5,398 nt of DNA, from contig CALYNW010000088.1 of assembly GCA_945224895.1 (NCBI GenBank), positions 1-5,398 of the forward strand, in the 5' to 3' direction. This document shows, one piece after another, positions 5,363 to 5,398 of the stretch (its first letter is position 1; each line of letters starts with the position of its first letter). This DNA is from an uncultured Clostridia bacterium. GTDB lineage: Bacteria > Bacillota > Clostridia > Oscillospirales > Acutalibacteraceae. The notes under the pieces are model-generated. The model had not been told where the DNA came from, searched no databases, and saw only the letters and a list, made by a program, of their open reading frames with translations. The translations under genes were made by a program, and so were the position numbers.

Positions 5363-5398
5363 AAAAATCTCCCTGATTTAACTTTCAGGGAGATTTTT
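5363..5398 (+). terminator. Rho-independent terminator of the TauE/SafE gene
   Basis: AAAAATCTCCCTGA (5363-5376) and TCAGGGAGATTTTT (5385-5398) form a perfect 14-bp stem with an 8-nt loop, starting 15 nt after the stop codon. The A-run on the left and T-run on the right allow it to act in both directions, so it may also serve a convergent gene beyond the window. The window ends inside the T-run. Confidence 0.95.

Overview
The window is AT-rich with compact intergenic regions, sigma-A type promoters, strong Shine-Dalgarno sites and U-tailed hairpin terminators. Together with the protein sequences this points to a low-GC Firmicute. The HPr and TrmD sequences look most like those of gut Clostridia (Ruminococcus/Oscillospiraceae-like), which is a judgement from memory and not a search result. 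Six protein-coding genes account for nearly all the sequence. There is no RNA gene, mobile element or CRISPR array that I can support.

Layout from the right. (1) A plus-strand single-gene unit at 4519-5398: a consensus promoter, a TauE/SafE-family membrane protein and a perfect 14-bp hairpin terminator. (2) A divergent intergenic region at 4372-4577 with back-to-back promoters. Between them sits an array of TTAAC[AC] direct repeats in exact 11-bp phase, resembling a PhoP/PhoB-type box. (3) A minus-strand two-gene operon: a divergent GPH-family (MFS) symporter followed 14 nt later by a 335-residue membrane-anchored protein of unknown function, closed by a terminator at 1810-1840. (4) A minus-strand rimM-trmD pair (ribosome maturation factor and tRNA m1G37 methyltransferase) with an 11-nt coding overlap. 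Its own promoter lies so close to rimM that the leader would be only about 9 nt. (5) A minus-strand HPr gene (ptsH type) with its own promoter and a strong terminator at the left edge.

How they fit together. rimM and trmD are translation housekeeping genes, here without rpsP upstream or rplS downstream. HPr is the PTS phosphocarrier and, through Ser46, the carbon catabolite co-repressor of Firmicutes. The GPH transporter and its membrane-anchored partner appear to be one regulated uptake/export unit of unknown substrate. The TauE/SafE protein is probably an anion (sulfur-oxyanion or organic acid) permease. I see no obviously new multi-gene system. The best leads are the GPH transporter with its MelB-type cation and sugar residues replaced, its unknown operon partner, the 11-bp-phased operator, and a Glu at the TrmD position where Asp is catalytic.
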